A stretch of DNA of 64,000 nucleotides, from positions 2,333,120 through 2,397,119 of the forward strand of contig NZ_CH672376.1 in assembly GCF_000153105.1 (NCBI RefSeq), read 5' to 3'. The position numbers were made by a program, and so were the translations under genes. Below are positions 30,762 through 39,974 of the stretch, piece after piece (position 1 is the first letter of the stretch; each line of letters starts with the position of its first letter). Below the pieces are notes generated by a model. That model saw only the letters and a list, made by a program, of their open reading frames with translations. It searched no databases and was not told where the DNA came from. The stretch comes from Blastopirellula marina DSM 3645. GTDB taxonomy: Bacteria > Planctomycetota > Planctomycetia > Pirellulales > Pirellulaceae.

Positions 30762-31580
30762 ATGTACGAAGACTATTGGAATCTGCAGGCTCGCCCGTTT
30801 GAAAATACGGCGATCCCAGCGTTCTATTACCCGGCCGAGTCGGCGCAGGGAACGCTGCTGAAGTTGCGGTATGCGGTCGAGAACCGCCGCGGAGCGGCGC
30901 TGTTGACCGGCGGCGAAGGCCTGGGCAAGACGTTGTTGGCCCAACTGCTGCTGGAACAACTACCGGAGCAGTTTACGCCCAAGGTGCATGTGGTGTTTCC
31001 GTACATGCCGGCCGATCAGCTATTGGCCTACATCGTGCGCGAGTTGGTGGGCGTCGAGCAATCGGCCACTTCAACCATTGCCGACAGCGTACAAGCGATC
31101 CGGCGAGGACTTAGCGAAAATACGCGAGCCGGCAAACATGCCGTCCTGGTGATCGACGAGGCGCACTTGGTCGCCGATTTCAATGCGCTCGAGACATTGC
31201 GTTTGTTGACGAATCTCGAAACGGACGGGATGCTCGACATGACGTTGCTGCTGGTCGGCCAGACCGAGATCTTGCCGGCGCTCAAACGGGCGCCTGCTTT
31301 TGAAACGCGCCTGGCGGTCAAATGCATGGTCAAAGCGTTGACGGCGGACGAAACCGCTTCCTACGTGCTGCATCGGCTGACAACGGCTGGCGCACGCCGT
31401 GAGATCTTTGTGCCAGAGGCGCTGGAGCGTTTGCACCAGATCACCAACGGCGCTCCGCGGCGCATCAATCGACTGTGCGATTTGGCGCTGTTGATTGCGT
31501 TCGCCGAAGAACAGTCGGTCATCTCCGCTGAGCAAATCGAAGCGGTTCACGAAGAACTGGTCGCCGTTTCGACCGACTAG
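30762..31580 (+). CDS. ExeA/GspA-like AAA ATPase
   Basis: A 272-residue AAA-type ATPase. The N-terminus MYEDYWNLQARPFENT is the start typical of ExeA-like proteins, including ATPases of exosortase/exopolysaccharide loci. Walker A is TGGEGLGKTLLA, Walker B is AVLVIDEAH, and sensor/arginine regions follow (GAPRRINRLCDLALL). In ExeA the protein drives assembly or gating at the cell wall; the peptidoglycan-binding domain of full-size ExeA is absent here. It ends the overlapping operon with the one-TM protein and the BY-kinase-like ATPase; a GT39-type gene follows after 47 bases. Confidence 0.85.
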   Translation: MYEDYWNLQARPFENTAIPAFYYPAESAQGTLLKLRYAVENRRGAALLTGGEGLGKTLLAQLLLEQLPEQFTPKVHVVFPYMPADQLLAYIVRELVGVEQSATSTIADSVQAIRRGLSENTRAGKHAVLVIDEAHLVADFNALETLRLLTNLETDGMLDMTLLLVGQTEILPALKRAPAFETRLAVKCMVKALTADETASYVLHRLTTAGARREIFVPEALERLHQITNGAPRRINRLCDLALLIAFAEEQSVISAEQIEAVHEELVAVSTD

Positions 31581-31627
31581 CACAAGGTGGAGTCGCCTAG
31601 AATCTGTCGGCGATTACAATCTAGCGA

Positions 31628-33163
31628 GTGAATGACTCGCCGCCACCGTTCGACTTCCCGCTGTCCGCTCGCCTGTTTTGGCGGGCGCTCTTGCTAATTG
31701 CGCTGCTCGGCTTCTGCCTGCGCATGATGCCGCTGTCCGAAAGTCTCTGGCTCGACGAGCTGCATTCGGCCTGGACGATCGCCGGAGACTGGAGCGAAGT
31801 CGCTGATCGCGGCCTGCAGGGCAACAATGGCCCCCTTTATTTTTGGGCGTTAAAAGGGTTCACCGCAATCTTTGGCGTCAGTGAGTGGTCGCTGCGAATG
31901 CCGTCGGTTCTCTGCGGCTGCGCCACTTTAATCGGCGTCGCTATTTTGGTGCGTCGCTGGAGCGGATCAGGCTTGGCCGGTTGCGTCGCAGCTCTGCTAA
32001 TCGCACTCGATCGAGATATGATCTTCTACGCGACCGAAGTGCGACCCTATGCGGCGGTTCAACTTGGTTGCGTGGCGCTCTTGGCGACGACAATTCGCTT
32101 GTGGGGCGACTTTACTCTGCGCGACGCTTGCGTCTGGACGTTGCTGGCTGCAGTGACCATTCATCTGCATATCACCGCGGGGCTGTTTGTCGCCGCTTGT
32201 CTGCCGCCGGTGATCCTGGCCGCTTGGGGACACGCCGCCGTTAAGCGGATGTTGCTGATGTTCGGCGGATTGGCGCTGGCGCTGTTACCGCTGATTCCAC
32301 AACTGGCGCTGGTCTATGGACGACGTCATAGTTGGGCGGCCTTTATTCATAGCGATTCGCCCTTCAGGATCATCGAGCTCTTGCCGATTATTCCTTTCGG
32401 GCTGTTGCCCTGGGGGATCGGCTGGGGACTGAATCAACTGTTTCCGAATCGCGAATCCCGCACGCGCCGCAGCGCCACGACGGCGATTTTTGTCTGGTCG
32501 ATCTTCGCGACAATGGCGCCGGTCATCATCGCCTGGTCGCTGACTCACTGGCACATTACGCCGTTGTTTTTGCGACGTTATCTGATGGGAAGTCAGGCGA
32601 CATTGTTCGCCTGGTGCGGATTGAATGTAGGGCGGATCGATCAGATCGGCGCTCGAGCGGTCATAGCCGCGGCGCTAGCGATTTCGATCTTCTACTTCCA
32701 TTTGCCAGAGCACTGGTCTCTGCAACGCCAGCAAGATTGGCGCGGCGCCGTCGCGGCAGTAAACCAACTGCAGCTTTCGCCAGAGACGACGTTGCTGATC
32801 GCGTCGCGCTTGATCGAGTCGGATGGTTTGACGCAAAACGAAGGGACACTGGCCGACTACAGCCGCTTGCCGATCAACGCTATTTATCAGCCGAAGCATC
32901 GCTTTCAGCAGGTCATCCCGCTCACATATTCAAACATGGGAGTTCTCCAGCGATGGCAACTAGACCTGTTAGAGAAACCGCAGACGATCCTAGTGATAGC
33001 GCCTGGCGATCATGCGACGGCCGAAGTCATCGCCGTCCAATTATCACGGTCCATTCCGTGGCCCTCCTCGGTGCGCATCTTGCCAGAGCGGCGCGGGATG
33101 CAGATGCTATTGATATCGGATGCGAATGACGCCGTGGAAGGCGACCATTCAATCCTGCCCTAG
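31628..33163 (+). CDS. GT39-type membrane glycosyltransferase (first)
   Basis: A 511-residue multi-pass membrane protein starting at GTG 31628. After a first helix, the periplasmic loop carries LWLDELHSAW, the DE-type catalytic motif of the ArnT/PMT (GT39) superfamily, and FYATEVRPYAAVQL resembles the second loop motif. About ten or more hydrophobic segments follow, with a C-terminal soluble region. Such enzymes transfer sugars from polyprenyl-phosphate donors on the outer face of the inner membrane. It may belong to the preceding ATPase operon (47-bp gap), consistent with an exopolysaccharide or envelope-glycan role; acceptor unknown. Confidence 0.82.
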   Translation: MNDSPPPFDFPLSARLFWRALLLIALLGFCLRMMPLSESLWLDELHSAWTIAGDWSEVADRGLQGNNGPLYFWALKGFTAIFGVSEWSLRMPSVLCGCATLIGVAILVRRWSGSGLAGCVAALLIALDRDMIFYATEVRPYAAVQLGCVALLATTIRLWGDFTLRDACVWTLLAAVTIHLHITAGLFVAACLPPVILAAWGHAAVKRMLLMFGGLALALLPLIPQLALVYGRRHSWAAFIHSDSPFRIIELLPIIPFGLLPWGIGWGLNQLFPNRESRTRRSATTAIFVWSIFATMAPVIIAWSLTHWHITPLFLRRYLMGSQATLFAWCGLNVGRIDQIGARAVIAAALAISIFYFHLPEHWSLQRQQDWRGAVAAVNQLQLSPETTLLIASRLIESDGLTQNEGTLADYSRLPINAIYQPKHRFQQVIPLTYSNMGVLQRWQLDLLEKPQTILVIAPGDHATAEVIAVQLSRSIPWPSSVRILPERRGMQMLLISDANDAVEGDHSILP

Positions 33164-33188
33164 TCGTCCAATGCCGCCCGACGTTCGA

Positions 33189-34292
33189 CTATTGGTTCGC
33201 TTGGCGCTGCAGTTCTTTCAGCAGCTCTTGCAGACGCGAAATCTCTTCGATCGTCGCGTCATCAACGTCGCCGGCTTGAATTCGCTGCTGCAATTGCCGA
33301 GCGTCTTCTTGAAGCCGGCGCAGTTGCGTCGGCGGATTAGCGGGACGTGCGGGAGCGATCTGACGCATGTTTCGCATTCGCTGTTGGTGTTGCGCACGCA
33401 TCTCTTCCATCATCTGCTGATGTTCGGCCCGCATCCGCGCCCATTGTTCGTCCATCTGACGCATCGGCTGCGGAATCGGGAGTCCGTCCAGACGCAGCGG
33501 AGCGAAAAATCGTTCGCCCAGCATGCCTTGCGCGCCGGCGATCTGAGCTTGGTACTGGTCATAGATTTCGGCCGCTTGGGGATGATCCTTGCGCAACTGG
33601 TCCAGATCGTCCGCTTCGGCGACTTGCGGCGCGTCGTTTCCTTCTCTCCACTCAACGCGGAGCGGTCCACTCGGATCTTTGTCAATTTCGACGCGACGCT
33701 CGCCGTCGGTGATCTTGATCTGTTCGCGTCCGTTGTTGCGGACGGTCGACATGCTGAAGTTCCGTTCGCGTCCTCGCATTCCTTGCAGCATCGCGTTGTC
33801 AAAGGGATTAAATCCGGCGATACGATCCCCGCCTGCTTCCGGCGCCGGTCGCATCCCTGGAGTCGTACGGATCGAATGAACTGCTGTCGCAGCCAGCTTG
33901 GCGGCGGTCGCGTTTTCTCCGTCGGCGATATTTTTTAACGCGTGGAGCGCGGCGGCGCTCACTTCGCGGTCTTCGCTCGCGGCGAAAGATTGGAGAATCT
34001 CGATCGACTGCGCGACCCGTTCGCCGGCGCCGTCGCGACAGGCTTCTTCCAGCGACGCAATCGCCGCGGGACCTGCGTCACGCAATTGCTCGGCCGCTTC
34101 GCGACGTTCGGCGAACGTATCGCTATCCAGCTGGCGAATCGCTCGGCGAATGGTGCGATCGGTTTCTGCAGATTTAGCCGTCGCGGTCGCGACGACAGCT
34201 GGGTTCGACTCTGTCGATTTTTCCGGTTCGGCGGCGACAGCGGGCAGACTTGCCAGCAGTAACAGCAGACAGGCGAAGATTCGGATCGACAT
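33189..34292 (-). CDS. Secreted HEAT-like/coiled-coil protein
   Basis: A 367-residue protein with signal peptide MSIRIFACLLLLLASLPAVA. Residues ~45-140 form short alpha-alpha repeats of HEAT type (FAERREAAEQLRDAGPAAIASLE, REVSAAALHALKNIADGE). A middle segment has YxQ/Asp-rich stretches, and the C-terminal ~100 residues (MREEMRAQHQQRMRNMRQ and similar) are strongly coiled-coil-forming. It is probably a periplasmic scaffold. No family is recognised beyond the repeat. It converges with the GT39 gene and is followed upstream by a separate operon. Confidence 0.75.
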   Translation of the reverse strand: MSIRIFACLLLLLASLPAVAAEPEKSTESNPAVVATATAKSAETDRTIRRAIRQLDSDTFAERREAAEQLRDAGPAAIASLEEACRDGAGERVAQSIEILQSFAASEDREVSAAALHALKNIADGENATAAKLAATAVHSIRTTPGMRPAPEAGGDRIAGFNPFDNAMLQGMRGRERNFSMSTVRNNGREQIKITDGERRVEIDKDPSGPLRVEWREGNDAPQVAEADDLDQLRKDHPQAAEIYDQYQAQIAGAQGMLGERFFAPLRLDGLPIPQPMRQMDEQWARMRAEHQQMMEEMRAQHQQRMRNMRQIAPARPANPPTQLRRLQEDARQLQQRIQAGDVDDATIEEISRLQELLKELQRQANQ

Positions 34293-34413
34293 AGCGTAGC
34301 GTTCCCAAATGCATTGGATTGTATGAACAATGTCTTTAATATAACGCCAACGGGCGGCGTGGGGAGCCGGTTTTTCGGTTCCCGCGCGGCATTCGATCCT
34401 TCCGCCTGAAAAT

Positions 34414-35202
34414 TTAGTAACGGCCTTTGCGGCGTTCTTTCGCCGGAAGGATTTCCAAGCAGGTGGTCCACCACCCGGTTTGGATCGTCTCGATAAACTC
34501 AGGCGGGAGCTGCTGGGCCGTCATCTCGCTGCTTAAACGGCGAAAATCATACTCAAGCGGCACAAACTGCCAGCTTATGCCGGAATGCAGATCGATGGAA
34601 ATAATCGTGTACCAGACTTCCTTGCGACCATCGTTGGCAGGGCGCCCCAAAACTCCTACGTTCACAAACGCTCGGCGGTTCGATAACTCGCGTCCCCAAT
34701 GAATTCCGGTATGCGTCGCCAAGATCAGATCGGCCTGATGTTGATCAGCGAGCCAATTCAAAAACGAAGTCGAAGTTGTCGATTTCCATAAGAACTCGTT
34801 GGTTCTTCGCGGGCTGCCATGGCACAGCAAAAGACGGCGTCCCTCGATCTCCAACCGGATCTCGGCAGGCAAAGTGCGCAAGTACGCGCGGTTGTCGCTA
34901 GCAGTGTTTTGCAACGTGTAGTCGTAGCTGATCTGGGCGAAGTAGTTATCACGCGGATCGGCGTACCCGCACTGACAATCGTTGAGTCCGCGGCCGATCG
35001 AATCGTCGTAATTTCCGCGTACGACTTGGATGTCGTGCTGATGGAGGAGAGGAAAAACGCGATCGGGATGGGGGCCGAATGCGCCCAGATCTCCCAGGCA
35101 AAACATTTGGTCCACGCCGCGTCGCTGAGCGTCGGCGATCGCGGCTTCCAGCGCGAGATAATTGTTGTAGATTCCGCCAAAGCAGGCGATGCGCGTCGTC
35201 AT
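34414..35202 (-). CDS. Metallophosphoesterase-fold protein with degraded first metal motif
   Basis: About 262 residues. The calcineurin-like fold is recognisable: LGDLGAFGPHPDRV (GD motif), VRGNYDD (GNHD/E position), LLCHGSP (His) and LATHTGIHWGR (GHTH position). The first motif, normally DxHGN, reads FGGIYNNYLALEA, so both the first aspartate and histidine ligands are missing. GNYDD also differs from GNHD/E. It may therefore be inactive or bind one metal only. ATG 35202 is chosen: it starts 4 bases after the stop of the radical SAM gene, implying an operon; the longer frame to 35295 overlaps that gene. Confidence 0.75.
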   Translation of the reverse strand: MTTRIACFGGIYNNYLALEAAIADAQRRGVDQMFCLGDLGAFGPHPDRVFPLLHQHDIQVVRGNYDDSIGRGLNDCQCGYADPRDNYFAQISYDYTLQNTASDNRAYLRTLPAEIRLEIEGRRLLLCHGSPRRTNEFLWKSTTSTSFLNWLADQHQADLILATHTGIHWGRELSNRRAFVNVGVLGRPANDGRKEVWYTIISIDLHSGISWQFVPLEYDFRRLSSEMTAQQLPPEFIETIQTGWWTTCLEILPAKERRKGRY

Positions 35203-35206
35203 GGCG

Positions 35207-36103
35207 TTAGCGATCTTTTCCGGACGCCGAGGATGGATTGGCGCAGATCGAACCAAATTGATAGCAAGTGAAACAGGCGCCGTGTGAAACCTCAAATGGC
35301 GCGAGCGACTGCGCGAGCGTTTGTCCCAACAGCGAATCGGGAGACTCGATCAAGATAGGGCAAACGTGGACGCCGCGATCCGAGACGACGCGACTGTGTT
35401 CGCAAACTAGTTGAGTCGCATCGAACCCCGCCCACATTTCGGGCGTGATCCGATCATGGTCAGCGTAGCCGCACGATCGCGATTCTTCGGCGCCAATCTG
35501 CAGCGTAGGCAACAGTTTGATTCGCGGTCGGGCGTAGCCGATTTCCTTTAACGCCTGCATGAATTCGGCGACGATGTGCGGTTCGTCGGCGTCACTCCAA
35601 GTGCGAACCGCGGTGATGATCGGCAAAAAGTGATGTTCCACCAGCAGTTGGACGCCGCGCATCGCGCGGACGAACGTTCCCTCGCCGCGGATGGGATCAT
35701 TGGTCTCCGGAGAGAAGCCGTCGATCGATACGCGAAATTCCAGCGAGTAGATCCCCTGCTCTTCTGCGTCGCGGAGTTGTTGTAGCCAGTCTGCTTTTAG
35801 CACCGTGCCGTTGGTCAGCACGGTGACGGGGCCATACGCGAGCGCCGCGATCAGGATCGGTACGATTTGGGGATGGAGAAAAGGTTCGCCGCCGGTGAAG
35901 TAGAACTCTTTTACGCCCAGGGCGGCCGCTTCTTCCAAACGGCTCTCCACATCGGCCAGCGAGAGAAACCCGAACGTATTGTTCTTCGGATGGCAACTGA
36001 CAAAGCAGTGATGGCACGCTAAATTGCAGCGCAGCCCGGTGACTTGAAACCAGAGCGCGTCGAGGTGAGACGGAACAACTTGCGGAAGGACGCCTGCAGG
36101 CAC
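35207..36103 (-). CDS. Radical SAM enzyme
   Basis: About 298 residues. The radical SAM cluster motif CNLACHHC is followed by FYFTGGEPFLHP, TVLTNGTVL and FRVSIDGFSPE. A C-terminal cysteine set (CGYADHDR, CEHSRVV, VCPILIE, CFTCYQF) suggests an auxiliary iron-sulfur cluster as in SPASM/twitch proteins. GTG 36103 is chosen because it lies 8 bases after the stop of the FAD oxidoreductase gene; the longer frame from 36169 overlaps it by 59 bases. Context is an operon of FAD oxidoreductase, radical SAM and metallophosphoesterase-like protein. The substrate is unknown; no precursor peptide was seen nearby. Confidence 0.82.
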   Translation of the reverse strand: MPAGVLPQVVPSHLDALWFQVTGLRCNLACHHCFVSCHPKNNTFGFLSLADVESRLEEAAALGVKEFYFTGGEPFLHPQIVPILIAALAYGPVTVLTNGTVLKADWLQQLRDAEEQGIYSLEFRVSIDGFSPETNDPIRGEGTFVRAMRGVQLLVEHHFLPIITAVRTWSDADEPHIVAEFMQALKEIGYARPRIKLLPTLQIGAEESRSCGYADHDRITPEMWAGFDATQLVCEHSRVVSDRGVHVCPILIESPDSLLGQTLAQSLAPFEVSHGACFTCYQFGSICANPSSASGKDR

Positions 36104-36110
36104 GCGATCT

Positions 36111-37388
36111 CTATTTTTGATTGGCGGGTAAAAACTGGCGATAGAGATCCAGATTCTCGCGATCCCCAATGATGGTGAATAGCTGACGAATCTGATCGAG
36201 GCCGTTTTTTAGCAGAAACTGTGAGTTGCGTCCGTAACTTTTTGCACCAAGCAGATAAAAATCGGGCTCGGGGTTGATTAGCAGTTCGGCGTCGCCGGTC
36301 GGCTGGGCGAGGCAGTCGCCCGAGCTGTTTTCGAGCAGCTTGGCGGCCAGTTTCAGCGGACCTTCGGTCGCATAGCAATAATGCATCTGCAGCGAGCGGG
36401 TCAGTTCGACGTTGGGGAGAAAGCCGACGTTGGCGATCACCCGATCAAACTCATGCGTCCCTTGGTGATTTCCTGCCAACGTGACTTGAAAGCGATCGCT
36501 GTGCGCGTCGTAGTGGATCGCGGAGACGGTCGAAGCGGGCCAATGAGCGACGTGGGGCTCGCTATTAGCGGCAAATTCGTTCGCTCGCACCGCTAGTTGA
36601 TCGCGGGCCGACAGCGGATCATCGGCAAATCGTTGCAGCGGACCGGTCGTATCGGCGCGATTTTCTTTCCGAGTAATCCAAGTTGTCTGCGTGTTCAGCG
36701 CTTCTCGCGCCAGTTGTTCCAGTGCGCAGATGTTGGTTGCCGCCGAATAGCCAGAACCGATGACCAACGTCTGTTGGCCGGCGTACTTGTCCCGTTCGCC
36801 CCCCAGGATATCGGGGAGGCCGAACTCAATATGCGCACGAGCCGAAGATTCGCCGAGCGCCGGCACTCCGCCGCTGCCGATCCAGCCGGGTTGACCAAAC
36901 AGTCCTGTGCAGTCGATCAGCACATCGCTGCGATCGAGTTGTTCGCGTCCATCTTGATCGCGCAGCACCACCACAAAGTCGGCTTCACGTCGCGATTCTT
37001 CGTCGACCATGTCCGACTTCGAGAGTCCCGCGCGACCGGCCGCGATCGCGGTCCAGCCGCAATGGAGAGAGTCGGCCAACAGGTCCGATTCGGCCAACGG
37101 CTGCAAATAGCGATCGACATAATCCTGGCCGGTCAACAGTTCGTCTTCGGCAGGCAATTTCAGATCGTCCGCCGACTGGGCCGATAAGGCGCTGCGGCCC
37201 AACGGCGAACTGTTCATGCCGAACGGGCTGAACATCCGTACGCTTCCCCAGCGGCGAATCGATTCGGCTGGGCGCCCTTGCTCATAAATTGCGACATCGT
37301 AGCCGAGAAAACGAGCGTAGAGGGCGGCTTCGAGACCAATCGGTCCTGCGCCAAGGATCGTTATTTTCGCCGGAGCATCGACAGACAT
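36111..37388 (-). CDS. FAD/NAD(P)-binding oxidoreductase of radical SAM operon
   Basis: A 425-residue soluble flavoprotein. The FAD-binding motif ILGAGPIGLEAALYARFLG is at residues 10-28, and a second dinucleotide motif, LVIGSGYSAATN, lies at about residue 200. FDRVIANVGFLPN is the conserved late motif of FAD-dependent oxidoreductases/monooxygenases. It has no signal peptide or membrane segment. It is the first gene of a three-gene minus-strand operon and is divergent from cheB with ~275 bp between. The reaction is not predictable, but its fixed neighbours suggest modification of the radical SAM product. Confidence 0.8.
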   Translation of the reverse strand: MSVDAPAKITILGAGPIGLEAALYARFLGYDVAIYEQGRPAESIRRWGSVRMFSPFGMNSSPLGRSALSAQSADDLKLPAEDELLTGQDYVDRYLQPLAESDLLADSLHCGWTAIAAGRAGLSKSDMVDEESRREADFVVVLRDQDGREQLDRSDVLIDCTGLFGQPGWIGSGGVPALGESSARAHIEFGLPDILGGERDKYAGQQTLVIGSGYSAATNICALEQLAREALNTQTTWITRKENRADTTGPLQRFADDPLSARDQLAVRANEFAANSEPHVAHWPASTVSAIHYDAHSDRFQVTLAGNHQGTHEFDRVIANVGFLPNVELTRSLQMHYCYATEGPLKLAAKLLENSSGDCLAQPTGDAELLINPEPDFYLLGAKSYGRNSQFLLKNGLDQIRQLFTIIGDRENLDLYRQFLPANQK

Positions 37389-37662
37389 GCAGGCAGCAAT
37401 CGGAACAGGGTGATCGGAATAAGTAACGCGATGCCCCCAGCGTACTGGTTAGGGGGATTATTGGGAACATCCTGCCGGTGGAGACACAAATTCCAGCGGG
37501 AATGTCGGCTTGTTTTTTGCGGATATCTGCAACTGCGGTGAATACCGGTAGAGTGACGAATTTTTCGGCCTATTTTTTATTGTTAACTCTCGGAAATGGG
37601 GCAGGTTCGCCAGAATGTTCGCGCACGACGCGACTGGTGGAACGCATTGAATCGAGCGAAAA

Positions 37663-38796
37663 ATGGCAACAAAAATTTCACGCGTTTTGATCGTAGATGA
37701 TTCGGCGCTCATGCGAACGCTAATCGCCGATCAATTGGCGGATGCGGTGGGGATTGAAGTTTGCGGCGTGGCCAAAGACGGTTATCAGGCCCTGGAGATG
37801 ATGAAGCAACTTCAGCCGGATATCATTACCTTAGATGTGCAGATGCCGGGAATGGACGGCCTTGAAACGTTGGATCGTCTGTTAGCTTTGAAACCGATTC
37901 CGGTAATCATGGTCAGCGCCATGACCCAGTTGGGTGGAGACATTACGCTCGATGCGCTGGAACGGGGCGCGTTTGACTACATCGCCAAACCGACAGGTTT
38001 GGCCCAGGCTGAATCGGTCATGCGGGACGACCTGGTTCGAAAGATTCGCACCGTGGCTGGCACTGATTTCGCCAAGGTGTTGGAAATTCGCCGCACGCGT
38101 GCCGAAACCCGGAGACAACGTCGCAGCGCCGCCAGCGTACCTGCCAAGTCGGCCAGTTCGCCGGCGCGAAATAAACCAGTCGCGCCGATCGAATGTTCGT
38201 ATCGCGGTATCGCCATCGGAATTTCGACCGGCGGACCTCCAGCGCTGACTTCCTTATTTGAATCATTGCCGGCCGGATTACCGCCGATCGTCATCGTTCA
38301 GCACATGCCGGAGCAATTCACCAAAGCGTTCGCGAAACGGCTGAATTCGATTTCACAAGTGGAAGTGAAAGAAGCGGCGACGGGAGATACGCTGACGCCG
38401 GGGTGCGCTTATATCGCTCCGGGGGGGAAACATCTTGAGATTCGCCGCCAAACTCGCGACCAAATGCGACTAGAGGTCTTCGATGGCGACCCGGTCAGTG
38501 GGCATCGCCCGTCGGTCGATGTCATGATGCGCTCGGCGGCCAAAGCCTTTGGCGACGCTTGTCTGGGGTTGGTTATGACCGGTATGGGACGGGACGGATC
38601 GGACGGATGCAAAGCGATTCGGGCAGCCGGCGGGTACGTCTTGGGGCAAAATGAAGCGAGTTCCGACATTTACGGAATGAACCGCGTCGCATTTCAAGAG
38701 GGAAATGTCGACAAGCAGTTTGACTTGCAAGACGCGGCGCAGACCATCGTGCGCGAGACCAAAAGAGTTCGCCGCGCCCCGGTGGCGACGCGCTGA
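37663..38796 (+). CDS. cheB: Chemotaxis methylesterase CheB
   Basis: A 377-residue response-regulator methylesterase. The receiver domain (1-~120) has the phosphoacceptor Asp in LDVQMPGMDG and conserved Lys in FDYIAKP. A linker leads to the CheB esterase domain with the catalytic serine in GISTGGPPAL, His in VQHMPEQFT and Asp in MTGMGRDGSDG. It removes methyl groups from chemoreceptor glutamates in the cytoplasm. No other chemotaxis gene is in the window. The stop is 5 bases from the converging thiO gene. The ribosome-binding site is weak. Confidence 0.95.
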   Translation: MATKISRVLIVDDSALMRTLIADQLADAVGIEVCGVAKDGYQALEMMKQLQPDIITLDVQMPGMDGLETLDRLLALKPIPVIMVSAMTQLGGDITLDALERGAFDYIAKPTGLAQAESVMRDDLVRKIRTVAGTDFAKVLEIRRTRAETRRQRRSAASVPAKSASSPARNKPVAPIECSYRGIAIGISTGGPPALTSLFESLPAGLPPIVIVQHMPEQFTKAFAKRLNSISQVEVKEAATGDTLTPGCAYIAPGGKHLEIRRQTRDQMRLEVFDGDPVSGHRPSVDVMMRSAAKAFGDACLGLVMTGMGRDGSDGCKAIRAAGGYVLGQNEASSDIYGMNRVAFQEGNVDKQFDLQDAAQTIVRETKRVRRAPVATR

Positions 38797-38801
38797 GCGA
38801 A

Positions 38802-39974
38802 TCAGCTGCGATCCACGCGAAACGGCGACAAATCAAAATCGACATCGACGCCGCGAATCAGGCGACCTAGCAGCACGGCGGTCGCCGGGGATAGATGCAA
38901 GCCGCTGCGATAATGGCCTGCGGCGACATAGGCGTTTGCGACTCCCGGCATTGCGCCTATATAAGGTATCCCATCAATACTCGCCGGCCGCAGACCCGCC
39001 CAGGTTTGCTGGACCACGGCGTCTTGTAATCGCGGAACCAACGCGCAGGCGAAGTCGCGTAGGTCGCGGGCGATCTCCTCGGTCGTAGAGCAATCGAATC
39101 CAGCGGCTTCGACCGTCGACCCGACCAGAACCAGCCCATCCCGCCGCGGAACCAAATAGCGGGGACCTTCGTTGATCGGCGTCGGTAAAAACCGGGCGCT
39201 TCCGTTGAGCAGCAACATCTGTCCGCGGATCGGCTCGATCTCGGGCGTTTTCGCCGCGTGCGAAAATCCGACCTTCGCCAATAGCGAATCGGTTAAGCGT
39301 TGCGACCATGCTCCAGCGGCGATGCAGTACTGATCGGCGGATAGGAGGCCATGATCGGTGACCAACGCAGCGACGCGATCTTGCTCGAGCTGAAACTCGA
39401 TCGCTGCGGTCGTCTCTTGGAACACGACCCCGCGCTGCCGACATGCCTGATGAAGCGCTTGCAGGTGCCGGGGGTTTCGCAGGATCGCTTCGTCCGGAAC
39501 ATGATAGGCGCCGCGCGCTAGGACATCAGACGCTAACAGCGGCAAGCGGCGATGTAGTTCGTCCGAGGAAATTCGCTCGACGGCGATCCCTTCTTCGGTC
39601 CATTGGCTCATCGTGGTCGCCAGCGCGGCCGCTTCTCCAGCTTTTCGCGCAATATAGTAGCCTCCGCATCGTTCAAGCTGGTTGTCGACGCCGGTCTCCT
39701 CCCGCAGACGGATCGACCACTCGGCGTGCAGTTGATGACTGAGAGCTCGTAGCTGCTCTTGCGGTTCGACCGCTTGGCCCACCGTCGCCGGAGGCAATAA
39801 TCCGGCGCCTGCCCAAGATGCGGCTTTGCCGACCGCAGCTTTTTCGAGCAACGTCACCGACATACCGTGCGTCGCCAGTTCGTAGGCGAGCGAGAGTCCG
39901 ATGACTCCTCCCCCGATGATCAGGCAATCGGCGCTGAGAGAGGTCGCGTGGGTACGGGGAGAGTCGGAATTCAC
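38802..39974 (-). CDS. thiO: Glycine oxidase ThiO
   Basis: A 390-residue FAD-dependent D-amino-acid-oxidase-family enzyme. CLIIGGGVIGLSLAYELA binds FAD near the N-terminus; the arrangement and GRGAG/GLRPAS-like C-terminal motifs (TWAGLRPASIDGIPYIG) match glycine oxidase ThiO, which makes the imine used in thiazole synthesis. The start is taken as GTG 39974, whose codon overlaps the stop of the upstream gene as GTGA; a TTG at 39986 would overlap further. It belongs to the operon of the DUF2064 transferase and glutaredoxin-like protein. thiC lies 32 kb away. Confidence 0.85.
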   Translation of the reverse strand: MNSDSPRTHATSLSADCLIIGGGVIGLSLAYELATHGMSVTLLEKAAVGKAASWAGAGLLPPATVGQAVEPQEQLRALSHQLHAEWSIRLREETGVDNQLERCGGYYIARKAGEAAALATTMSQWTEEGIAVERISSDELHRRLPLLASDVLARGAYHVPDEAILRNPRHLQALHQACRQRGVVFQETTAAIEFQLEQDRVAALVTDHGLLSADQYCIAAGAWSQRLTDSLLAKVGFSHAAKTPEIEPIRGQMLLLNGSARFLPTPINEGPRYLVPRRDGLVLVGSTVEAAGFDCSTTEEIARDLRDFACALVPRLQDAVVQQTWAGLRPASIDGIPYIGAMPGVANAYVAAGHYRSGLHLSPATAVLLGRLIRGVDVDFDLSPFRVDRS

